Both the position numbers and the translations under genes were made by a program. The notes beneath the pieces are model-generated. The model made no database searches and had not been told where the DNA came from. It saw only the letters and a program-made list of their open reading frames with translations. Source: Seminavis robusta (taxonomy: Eukaryota > Bacillariophyta > Bacillariophyceae > Naviculales > Naviculaceae). Taken from it: a DNA stretch of 27,158 bases. The stretch spans positions 1-27,158 of the forward strand of contig CAICTM010001546.1 in NCBI GenBank assembly GCA_903772945.1. The letters run 5' to 3'. This document shows positions 9,957-18,223 of the stretch, one piece after another (the first letter of the stretch is position 1; every line of letters begins with the position of its first letter).

Positions 9957-10438
9957 ATGATTGCATCCAACAAAGCAGCCATTTTCAGCCTTTTGGCATT
10001 CCTTCTTGGAGGTGTCACAGCACAGAATCATTTCCAGGCTCAGCAACAAGAACTGAGCAGCAACCCAACACCACTGCAACAGCTTGCTCAGGCAGAAGCT
10101 CAGTGGAAGTCCAAACAAATCTACAACTATGCCTATGTGTACAACAACCATGGATCCAACCCCCACAACATTGTCTATCCCTGGGATGTCACAGTCCGAA
10201 ATGGCAAGGAAGCTTCTGGCAAGGATGGAACCACAACCAAATCTTTTATGAACCCCACCCCCAAACCATGGAGGAAGTTTTTCAAAGGATCCGAAATGCC
10301 TACAGCCAGCCAGCCAAGTTCTTTTATGTTAGGTACAACAAGGTCTATGGGTTCCCAGAAGACATCTATATTGTCTACAATTTTGAAACTCCTGATGCCG
10401 CCTATGATGAAGAAATCACCAACTTTGTGATCCAGTAA
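9957..10438 (+). CDS. Secreted DUF6174-like protein, one apparent frameshift near 10250
   Basis: The Met at 9957 begins a signal peptide (MIASNKAAIFSLLAFLLGGVTAQ) followed by QAEAQWKSKQIYNYAYVY and WDVTVRNGKEASG, which match the N-terminal half of DUF6174-type proteins. The C-terminal half (TMEEVFQRIRNA, FFYVRYNKVYGFPEDIYIVYN, DEEITNFVIQ) matches the same family but is one frame away. The switch falls at about 10250-10267, next to CCCACCCCCAAACC, and needs one missing base. Either the gene is broken or the assembly lost a base in the C or A run. A programmed -1 shift is unlikely because the A-site AAA would have to re-pair with CAA. With the frame joined, the protein is about 160 residues. 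The usual Cys pair of bacterial members after the YxxxY stretch is absent. Its molecular function is unknown; it is probably exported. It precedes another secreted-protein gene by 530 bp. Confidence 0.7.
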
Positions 10439-10969
10439 TCAAGCCATGCCACAGGTATAAACACACTATAGCAAAGATATGCAAAGACAATGTTACATGT
10501 TGTAGATACGTCCAAAACGGAGAGTATGAGGAGAAGTTCAGGAGAGGAAAGGCTGAGTCCTTAGTGCTTCGAAGGTGAAATATCATAACGATGTTTTGTT
10601 GTTGCTTTGAGTTCCTGTACGGCAGGGATCAGCACCGCCACAACCCAAGCCGGTGGTCAACAAAAATGATATGGATCTGTTAGAGTTCTCGCTTCGGTGA
10701 AAGACCGCATTGGAAGAGTAAGTAGGGTAAATATAGGGTTAATGTTATGTTTTACTCCAGATATTTATATGCAACAATAGTTTTACCACATCTACCTTTA
10801 TTCTAAATCTGTCTTCCAGGCAGACCGCTGAAGCGAGAACAAAACCATGGTTTGATCTTCGTCTCTCTCGCTGCTCTTGAATACTCGTTTTGAAGCTCAC
10901 AAAATCAAAACTTCAACAGTTTAGAAAGCAGATCCACTTCAAAGAAGCATTGCCACCACCGCCACCAAC
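10439..10969. other. 530-bp spacer between two secreted-protein genes
   Basis: No coding frame was found. It contains a candidate miniature inverted-repeat element (10685-10840), AT-rich sequence between the arms, and the promoter and 5' UTR of the hydrolase gene directly before 10970. Confidence 0.5.
10685..10840. repeat. Candidate MITE or inverted-repeat element
   Basis: The left arm GTTCTCGCTTC (10685-10695) is matched in inverse at 10830-10840 (GAAGCGAGAAC). Similarity continues inward with gaps (GACCG and TGGAAGA shared) for about 30 bp per arm. The 156-bp length and AT-rich middle fit a miniature element, but no clear target-site duplication flanks it. Confidence 0.4.
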
Positions 10970-12511
10970 ATGAAGATCTCGTTGACTTTGTTTGTTGCCG
11001 TCTGCGGCGTGTCCTGTGTTAGCGCCGTGACCCGTGAAGAGTGCAAGGCCGACTATTTGCCTGCCACGTTGTCTTGCATTGACTCCTTTGCCGGGCAAGG
11101 ATCTCCGGATTGTGATCTCCTCCCAATTCCTGATCATTCCATGCCCCAAAATCAAGTCAACGATCGGGGTTATTGGATCCAAGAGTTGCGAAATACTCCT
11201 ACATCCCACGTGTTCGCTGTCAGCCAAAACACTTACAATTCTCTCATCATCGTCGATGTCCCACCAGGTGAGGATGTAAACAAAAGGAATCTGAAGGCCA
11301 GCAAAGGCAACTTGAAAGGAGCAATCCCTAGAAAGCTTCAGGATTCATCTGATGAGATTGGGTTGATGATGGAAGGACCAGCAGAAACGTCGGAAGATGG
11401 AGCTTCTGGCCGAGTGTTGCCCAACGATATCACCGTTGCTTTCGTTGATTTCCCTCCTGCCTTTGAAACTGCTGGTGGCAATCACCTTCTCAGTGCTCTT
11501 GATGATATCCTCGATATGATTGGTGCTACCATGAATGATGTGGCTCAAGTGGAAATGTTGTATTCCCACGGCCACACTGATCACATTGGATTAGCCAATG
11601 CTACCTTCGTCGCACTTACTGAAACGCTTGGCTTTGATCCCGAAAGCATCCCCATTATCGCACCTGAAGGTGTATTGGAACACTTTGACCACGCCATTGA
11701 AACAGGTACTAACTGAACAGTTTTCCATCTGGATTCACTTCTGTTTCATACATCCTGTTCAGCCCTCACCTTCCTTCCATTGAACCCCGCGGATCCATCT
11801 TGCAGGTTTCTTCACAAACAGAGCTCCATTGCCAACAGTTACATTCACTGACTATAAAGAGCACACCGTGGGTCGCTCCACAACTCTCAACTTGACTACA
11901 TTTGATGGTCATGAATATGGAGACAAGAATGTTATTGTGTTTATGGAAGCTGAGGGGCCAGAACAGCCAGCAATCATGATGGTGGTGGACATTGTGTACG
12001 AATCCAAATAAGCAAGCAGAATTCAATGTGTGATGCCCTGAATTCTAACCTCTTTGCGTCATTTCGTTCGTGCCATAGCTTTCCCAAGTGGGCTCCCTTC
12101 TTTTCTTTTGCCCTTTCCACCAACTTGCTCAAGTATATTTCTGCCCATGATACCTTTCTCGAGTTTCCACTAGGTGAAGATGGATTCCTTGTATGTGGCC
12201 ATTTGAATCAAGTTGGAGACCGCAATGACATTTTGCTGAACAAGGAGTTGACTCTTGCTATTGTGAACGCAGCAGGCCTTGCTCTCAAGACTGTCAATCC
12301 AGGGCCTGTCATGGCCAACAGTGGCTTTGCCACCCCTGGACACCGCAACTTTGGCAATTCATGGGCCCGCATCGATACCTACTTTGCCGAGATTGAACGC
12401 GTATGTGCCAGGGCCGTCATGGAGGAGTACGGTTGTGACTTTGGTGGGCTAGATGTCACTCTATATTCCGCTTGCCGTGCGGCTCAGTCTTTCTTGCGTA
12501 TCGAGATCTAG
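10970..12511 (+). CDS. Secreted metallo-beta-lactamase-fold hydrolase; exons 10970-11705, 11806-11995, 12079-12511
   Basis: Three exons give 452 residues. Introns 11706-11805 (100 bp, phase 1) and 11996-12078 (83 bp, phase 2, donor GTACGA) restore one continuous fold; unspliced reading hits stops at 11714 and 12009. Residues 1-19 form a signal peptide (MKISLTLFVAVCGVSCVSA). The zinc-binding signature YSHGHTDHIG places ligands at His200, His202, Asp204 and His205. A later Asp307 in MMVVDIV and His350 in CGHLNQVGD complete the usual MBL ligand set. NTYNSLIIVDVPPG resembles the early beta-strand region of MBL hydrolases and is followed by a roughly 55-residue polar insert (101-155) not expected in a minimal domain. 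The substrate is unknown. Secretion or endomembrane location is inferred from the signal peptide. The reading is confident because splice phases and family motifs agree. Confidence 0.88.
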
Positions 12512-12980
12512 TAGGTCATAATACGAGCAGAATTCAAGCAAGCAGTTGAGATATATATGTACCAGCGGCGGTACGAGAAGCGCCGGTAAGGAATTCTGAA
12601 TAGTCAAAAAGTGCGAAGACAAGAGCCAAGGAAGCTCATTTTATGTTGGTAATAGTAAAGACAAAACTGTTTGCTTCTCGTGAGTTTGCATGCTCTAGCT
12701 AGACTAGACTAGCCTAGCATGACAGGTACAGCTTTTATAAACATGAGTACTGGTACCGGTAGCTCAGACAATTTTCTGCTCGGTACGATACCGGTACAGC
12801 TACCGGTACGATGTATATTGGTTCATGTACATGTATACTTCGGAAGGAAGTTTGGATGCCGAAACAAGCTTCAAGGACACTTTCCACTCTATTTCTCCGA
12901 AAAACAGCTTCGTCGAACTACCGGTATCAAAGACAACCCCCACGGCTCCACAGCTCTGAACCCACGGACCACGGACCTGA
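12512..12980. other. Spacer rich in ACCGGT palindromes, up to the transposon's left edge
   Basis: No gene was found. Four TACCGGTA octamers occur within 173 bp (12754, 12789, 12801, 12919), along with several GGTAC and GTAC steps and a CTAGCTAG at 12695. This is the densest cluster of that palindrome in the window. It ends at the TGA target-site copy (12978-12980). Confidence 0.6.
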
Positions 12981-13028
12981 GGGCTGGTCCTAACCACATT
13001 CATGTGGTTCGTACGTTCGCACAGGAAA
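12981..13028 (+). repeat. Left terminal inverted repeat of the Harbinger element
   Basis: The tip pairs with the right end at 16722-16766. Within it is a perfect 8-bp-arm hairpin, AACCACAT-TC-ATGTGGTT (12992-13009), a possible transposase-binding or regulatory shape with no equivalent at the right tip. The inner GTACGTTCG matches the right repeat's GTTCGTTCG. Confidence 0.75.
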
Positions 13029-13350
13029 CACATTTATTTTCGCGTATGTGTTTTCATTCTTAACCATTCGCAGATACGTCATTCGCGAACTCTCCCGAAC
13101 TCTCCCAGCAAGATTCTGCCAAAACGCAATCACCGTGCGTCAGGAAATCTCGTGATAATAGCACATGATTGTTCTTTGAAAGAATCTCGTTGGGGGCATC
13201 ATGTTGATTCTCGTGCATCTCATCATGTGGATCCACAGGCAATCACATGTGCATCCCTTTGTGGCTCCTCTTTCACCACAATTTCCTTTTTTTGAGTTCT
13301 TCCTATCACCGTAATCGAATCGAATTGCACCGCACTCTCCACTCGTTGTC

Positions 13351-15146
13351 ATGATGAGTGAAGATGGCAGCGACGGGTCCATTGATATAGGACGGCAACT
13401 ACGGGAGTCTGACGAGCGGAACAAGAGGAAGAGAGAAGAAGCGGAAGCCGAGGATTCTGAGTCGTCATCGAGGAGTAGCCGTGCTGCCCCAGTCCTGGCC
13501 CCAGTCGCAGTCGCAGTCCCAGTTGCAGTCGCAGCCCCAGTCGCAGCCCCAGTCGCAGCTTCCCTCCCTCGTCCACGTCTAAGCTTGCATGAAATACAAC
13601 ACCGACACCAGATGCAGATACAGCAACTGCATCAACATCGTGCTCTTGTAGTGCCGGCACCTCCTTTGGAATACTACGAGGATGAGTTTGGCCAAGACAT
13701 GTACATGGGGCAACTCAAAGCCCAGGAGTTACGGGAACGACCACCACGCCATAGGATGGGGCGTGATGAATCTCCTTTGCCTATGGTAAATTCCAGGTCC
13801 GCCTCACGGCAGAGAGAAAGGCTGCCAGGGAGGTTGAAAGGAAGAACAAAGAAGAACAAAAGCTTGCCGCAAGGCTTGCCAAGAAAACCGAAGAGGCTAG
13901 GCTGGCCAAGGTTGTAGCAACAATGATTGAGGGGTATCAGCACGCTGATCACAAGCATAAAATTGGAATCGGGCAAGAGAAGAGCCCTAAAGACGGCGAG
14001 ATTTACAGTGTCGCTGTGTCATTCACAATGCGTAAAGGAAAACCAACCGAGGAAGTGTTGGACTTAACCAAATTCAACAGCAAGGATATTCGCGCTTTTG
14101 CTCTAAAGTGTGGAGTGAAGGGAGCAGGTAGCAAGAAACTGTACGATTGCAGGATGGAGATTGCCCGCAGTGTTCAGATGGGAACGATGTACAACGACCA
14201 ATCTATTTCCAACCCAGGATCGTCTTCCGCAACGAAGAGGATCAACACTCTCATTAAAGTATTGAATATTTGCTTCCACGCTAACAATTTCAATGACTTT
14301 GTTGCTCTCAACGACAGTAAGCAACGAAAGGACTACGAACAACAGCCTCTCTCGGAGCATGGAGTTACAGGAAATCCGGTGAAGGACTTTTGGGTTCTTG
14401 TGTCGAGCGAAATGAACGAGACATCGGACGACTCTTTCGATACCGTCTTAGGGCTGATAGAGGGGGAAGACGACAGGCTCTTTGCATGGAACGAAGAACA
14501 CGGTTTCAACCTGAATGACATCAACCGTGGACAGGATTTTAAGTCAGTTCGACAGCTTGTGTGTGATTTGATGAAAGCGCGGGAGAGATGTCAGTTGGAA
14601 ATGAAGAAGTCTGGCGAGGGCAGCAACGATCTGTGGACGTACTGCACAAATCCGAAGTTCACTAAACCCCGGCAATCTACTGCAGTTCTACCGGCGGTTG
14701 CTGTCTACTACTGTAACCATCTTTGCCTCATACATCCGGCCGTTGATGGCAAGTTCGCTGCGTTTATGAGCGACAATTTGAAGAGTGACTCTACGATAGC
14801 ATTTACTGGGAGTGCCGATTCCGGCGGTGGCAAAGGTGGCAAGCAAGCTGTTGTGGCCGTTATGGAAGCTATCACCAATGTAAGTACGGATCTTAAGGAA
14901 TCAATGTCAATCCGAAGGAAAGATATGTCGTCATCAGATGAAGCCTCCAAAACGAGTGTTTGGAATGACTATTTCGACATTGGCGATCGGTATTGTAAAT
15001 TGAAGGCGGATATCCGCAACGGGGATTCGTCCAAAGCACGTATGGTTGCAGCCATGGAACTCCGTATCGAACAACTTGAAGCGGTCTTGAAGATCGTGCC
15101 GGCCAAGTCAGTTATTGAAACAGAGGAAACTGGCGCTAATATTTAA
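13351..15146 (+). CDS. Harbinger accessory protein (SAP-like and coiled-coil), frame change near 13770-13800
   Basis: Two frames appear to make one gene. The first part (Met at 13351; the adjacent Met is equally possible) encodes an acidic Ser-rich start, an Ala/Pro/Val repeat (13487-13560) and a His/Gln-rich segment. The second frame is open from 13770 and contributes a basic heptad-like helix (FQVRLTAERKAAREVERKN, KKTEEARLAK) before the Met at 13923, then about 407 residues. Near its residues 47-82, KFNSKDIRAFALKCGVKGAG followed by SKKLYDC resembles a SAP DNA-binding helix pair. The C-terminus (MELRIEQLEAVLKIV) is a short coiled coil. The switch could be an intron ending at the CAG at 13794-13796 or a one-base lesion; no donor with matching phase was clear. 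PIF/Harbinger elements need a second DNA-binding protein (Myb-like in known cases), and this gene fills that position. The SAP assignment is by eye. Confidence 0.65.
13487..13560 (+). repeat. GCAGTC/CCAGTC hexanucleotide repeat in coding sequence
   Basis: A run of six-base units alternating CCCAGT and CGCAGT encodes alternating Ala, Val and Pro. The frame is preserved by the unit length. It is a flexible low-complexity linker in the transposon accessory protein. Confidence 0.75.
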
Positions 15147-15191
15147 ATGTAAGCCATGTATTACTCGTCTTCTCTCCTTCTACGCTTTTTA

Positions 15192-16393
15192 TTACGTGAA
15201 GGCCGTTGTAGCTGTAGACTTTGATTCTTTTTGCCATGAATTCCCGTAGATAGGAATTCCCCTCAAAGCTACCCTTGAAGATATTGTCCAACCGCACGGG
15301 ATCCCCATCGTCATCATGTGGAACACTGGAATATAACCGGTACCATTTGTGCTGACGGTGCCATTGTCAACAGTTCCGGCTGCTTCAAGGCGCTCATTGA
15401 TGCAAAAGTTGTGTAGACGAGCTATAGCCTGAGCCAACCATAGCATGTTCTTCAAGGAACAGCCAAGAGGCCGTGCGAGTATGCCCCACTTCATCTGCAT
15501 GAGACCGAAGGCCATTTCCACACGAATGCGGCACTGACTGGCATAGAAGTTGAAATTGTCGTAGAGCGGGATCAATTTGTCGGTACCCTGATAGATTGGC
15601 ACCATGCACTCTGTGGGGATGTATGCAGCATCGCCGATTACACAAGCACCGGATGGAAGTGACTCCACCAAACCGTGTAAAGCACATTGCCGCATTGCAT
15701 TACGGTCGTCTGAAACTCCGGAGCGGCATAAGCAAAGAAGATAAACCGAGAATGATGATCCGCGACAGCTTGGATGTTCACTCCATAGCACTGGTAATGA
15801 CCGGAGAAGAAACTTCGAATGTTGCCAGTTTCCTTCTCGGTTGGAACCTTGATACGCATAAGATAGCCGTCGACAACACCCACACAGTTGCTAATGGCGC
15901 CACCATCGGATATCCCGGCAAAGCCATCTATTGCGTCCTTTATTTCCTGCTCCGTATTGGGGAAGCGGATTTTCAACTGCGGACACTTGCATATTGCCGT
16001 TATTGTCTTCCATAATACACGATAGAACGAGCTCTTGGATATTCCAGCTATGTCCGTTATATCAAGATAGGAACCACCAGCCAAATATCGAAGCGTGCAG
16101 TAGAGACACAGTTCGGGAATGATGGAACCTCCTCTTCTCACAGCCTGGGTCTCGTTTACTAGCAAGTCGTCAACTATGAACGAAAGCAGCTTGTCAAAGC
16201 TTTCTTTACTCATTCTAAGTCGTCTTGTAAACGTCGAACGCTGCTGGTGTTTCTCACTGTAGCGCTTCCAAGCCAACCTTTGTTCGAAAAAGGAAGGATT
16301 CCTAGGTTCACCCGGTAAACACAGGAGAAGGCCCACCGTTAATATAAAGAGCTGCAGAAGTAATGCGGCATCTTGTTCGTATTCATAGTCCAT
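15192..16393 (-). CDS. PIF/Harbinger DDE transposase with one frameshift near 15720
   Basis: This cut-and-paste transposase matches the DDE_Tnp_4 type. Started at the Met of MDYEYEQDA (16393), it reads to about 15720 in one frame and continues to 15192 in another. Allowing one missing base in the CTCCGGAG region gives about 400 residues, normal for the family. An N-terminal helix-turn-helix candidate is YLDITDIAGISKSSFYRVL (109-127). Catalytic residues are Asp175 in CVGVVDGYLMRIKVP, Asp255 in CVIGDAAYIPTE and Glu293 in RIRVEMAFGLMQMKWGIL, so the DDE triad is complete. IARLHNFCINER is the usual closing motif. The lesion either inactivates this copy or is a sequencing error; everything else looks young, with no other stop. 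An upstream in-frame Met at 16480 is less likely because its leader is translated from repeat-flanking sequence. Confidence 0.85.
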
Positions 16394-16485
16394 GACGACA
16401 ATGACAACAGCGTGGCTACAATGACAACGGATGGCTACTACGGTAGTAGTATGATGAGGCTCCAGATCTCGAGATCTCACTTTTC

Positions 16486-16575
16486 GATTTTCGAAACTCG
16501 CTAGAGTTGGGGATTCGTGACCTTGACTGAGATTTTCGAAACTCGCTAGAGTTGGGGATTCGTGACCTTGACTGA
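16486..16575. repeat. Perfect 45-bp tandem duplication in the transposon's right subterminal region
   Basis: Units 16486-16530 and 16531-16575 are identical, each beginning GATTTTCGAAACTCGCTAGA and ending CCTTGACTGA. Identity implies recent duplication. Its location, between the transposase start and the right end, suggests a subterminal transposase-binding or promoter block. Just upstream lies the 14-bp palindrome AGATCTCGAGATCT. Confidence 0.9.
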
Positions 16576-16616
16576 GTTCGGCTTACTCGAGCGTTTTGAT
16601 TGGCCCTTCGCGAATT

Positions 16617-16698
16617 CCAAATCCACACGTTCGGCGAACCGCAGCTCCACTTTTTTACTATAAACATTTTCTGCGGTTCGCCGAACGTGTGGATTTGG
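16617..16698. repeat. Perfect inverted repeat, 28-bp arms and 26-bp loop
   Basis: The left arm 16617-16644 begins CCAAATCCACACGTTCGG and ends GAACCGCAG. The right arm 16671-16698 is its exact reverse complement. The loop is AT-rich (TTTTTTACTATAAACATTTT). It sits 68 bp inside the transposon's right end. As RNA it would form a long perfect stem, and as DNA a cruciform. Confidence 0.95.
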
Positions 16699-16721
16699 AG
16701 GAAATTGAGCCGTTATTTGGA

Positions 16722-16766
16722 TTTCACGAACGAACGGACGTCATTTAAGCTGGATAGGACCAGTCC
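16722..16766 (-). repeat. Right terminal inverted repeat of the Harbinger element
   Basis: Read inward, it starts GGACTGGTCCTATCCA, matching 14 of 16 bases of the left tip and 16 of the first 20. It is followed outside by the TGA target copy at 16767-16769. Confidence 0.75.
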
Positions 16767-16924
16767 TGAGATGAAGAGAGCGTGTTTCTCCAGGAATGAA
16801 CACATGAACACAGGGAGGCGTATCATCGAATTCTGTAGCAATGAGCTAGACTAAAATCATTGCTACAGTGATAGGTGTGGCGGCCATCTGCCGTACGGTC
16901 AGTTCATTGTCGGCGTTGTCGACA

Positions 16925-17488
16925 TCACATCGTGGAGGTGTTTGCTTCATCCGATCGAGATTTTCCTTTTGGATTTTTCCGGGGCTGAATCCGTGCTGTT
17001 AACTCAACGATTTGCTCTTGCCACTTGACCAGAGCCTTGTCCACTCGCCCCAACAACTTCCGAACCTTCTTCGGGTCCTTGGAATCATCGTCGTCGGCCA
17101 TTTTCCTGGCTCAGTTGAGCTGTTTGAAGTGGGCTCTTCTTTTTCCTCCGGTATTTGGTAACTCCCATGCCAATTCCGCAGCTTTCTCAACAAGAACAGG
17201 GGCTCCAAATGGGAAATCCGGCTCTGTCAGGCCCTCGGCATAGATGAAAAGGACACTGCCGCTATTGGTTTGTCATTGTCCAACATCATCGTGGCGGAAG
17301 CAAAATGGGTTCTGCTTTTGTGGATCCGTTGTCCCCTCGAATTTGGATGCTCCGAATAGAAGCGGGCCTAGCACTATAAGACAGTCAACTGAGTCAACCC
17401 TACACCGATAGAGCTTGTCGGCAAGTCTGTTGCCGATCGAACCATCCTTGTAGTGGCCATTGTGATGAGTTCGCCGTGACACCACCAT
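16925..17488 (-). pseudogene. Broken hypothetical gene: one frame with two in-frame TGA codons
   Basis: A single minus-strand frame runs 188 codons from the Met at 17488 to the stop at 16925, interrupted only by TGA at 17273-17275 and 17111-17113. All three segments look protein-like: MVVSRRTHHNGHYKDG to HDDVGQ; then SVLFIYAEGLTEPDFPFG, APVLVEKAAELAWELPNTGG; then MADDDDSKDPKKVRKLLGRV, DKALVKWQEQIVELTARI. The last segment could be a small ORF by itself (58 residues, start 17101). No family was recognised. The simplest reading is a gene decaying by point mutation beside a transposon insertion (its stop is 159 bp from the element). TGA decoding as selenocysteine or readthrough is possible but unsupported, since no SECIS-like structure was identified by eye. 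Confidence 0.45.
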
Positions 17489-17540
17489 CTTGATTCAAAG
17501 ATTTACAACGTCAAATTAAAATTGGTGCGAAAACACGACT

Positions 17541-17790
17541 GTGCAACACTGTGCAACACCGTGCAACACTGTGCAACACTCAAATCGTCCGTTGAGCTGA
17601 AAATTCGTCAAGTTTAGTTAGGCGGGCCGGCGTTTGTATAGAGCAAACTGTACTCTGTGCATTACTGTGCAACACTCTGCAACACTCTGCAACACTGTGC
17701 AACCCACAAAATTGACGGTTGAGCCAGCGAAATCGTCGGTTGAGTTTGGCGGGCCGGCGTTTATATAGAGAAAACTGTAGAGTGTGCAAC
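17541..17790. promoter_or_regulatory. Duplicated 127-bp module with 10-bp repeats and TATA-like box
   Basis: Each copy holds an array of the decamer GTGCAACACT (four units at 17541-17580; five variants at 17657-17706), then a GTTGAG-rich spacer, then GGCGGGCCGGCGTTT (17621 and 17748, exactly 127 bp apart), then TATAGAG and AAACTGTA. On the minus strand the second copy reads TATATAAA (17760-17767) next to GCCGGCCCGCCAAA, an arrangement like a TATA box beside a GC/E2F-like element. The orientation would serve the minus-strand broken gene starting at 17488. The function is inferred from motif arrangement only. Confidence 0.5.
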
Positions 17791-18223
17791 AGGCACCTAT
17801 TTCAAATCCTAGCTGTCAATGACACTTTATTTACTAAGTCTTCTTTCAAGTGTACACGTGTACCATCACATCGCACTCGCACATGCCAACACCATGGTTC
17901 ACGTGTTCACATGGGTCTCACAAGACTCGCTTCGACCCAAAGCAAATGGGCGCAATTCCCAATGTGACAGTCAAAATAATTAACGAACAGAATAAAGGAG
18001 CACAAGATCACTTGATCGGACAATTATTTCCTGTGCAGCGTCTCAGGCTTCCGCGATCCCACAAGGCTCTGTTACAAAGTCATGTGCAGTATTCACCAGG
18101 CAAAAAATTTAATGTGCACAAGCACTCATTCATTTCCCTCTTCCTGTAGTACTGAAGTTGTCTAATCGAATCGATCATTTTAAAAATTAGCAGACAGATA
18201 GATACTAGCTACCGGTAGAGTAG
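17791..18223. other. Spacer upstream of the LRR gene
   Basis: No gene was found. The last 50 bases contain an A/T-rich stretch (CATTTTAAAAATTAG) and a CTAGCTACCGGTAGAG block (18205-18220) directly before the LRR start codon, combining the window's two recurrent motifs. Confidence 0.5.

Larger units (their letters stand above)
12981..16766. mobile_element. Complete PIF/Harbinger DNA transposon, two convergent genes, TGA target duplication
   Basis: The left terminus starts GGGCTGGTCCTAACCA, and the right terminus read inward starts GGACTGGTCCTATCCA (14 of 16 identical, weaker similarity for about 45 bp). TGA stands directly outside both ends (12978-12980 and 16767-16769), the 3-bp duplication length of this superfamily, although TWA is the commoner sequence. 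Inside are an accessory gene (+, 13351-15146) and a DDE transposase (-, 15192-16393) whose stop codons lie 45 bp apart, the two-gene plan of PIF/Harbinger elements. The right subterminal zone holds a 45-bp tandem duplication and a 28-bp-arm hairpin. The transposase carries one frameshift, so this copy may be non-autonomous unless that is a sequence error. Confidence 0.82.

Noticed and set aside
10240..10270. Programmed -1 frameshift in the DUF6174-like gene
   Set aside because: The heptamer does not fit X XXY YYZ in the zero frame (AAA would need to re-pair with CAA). A lost base in a homopolymer is simpler.
13701..13796. 96-bp intron in the transposon accessory gene (donor GTACAT, acceptor TTCCAG)
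   Set aside because: Size and sites look right, but the splice phase does not reach the coiled-coil frame downstream.
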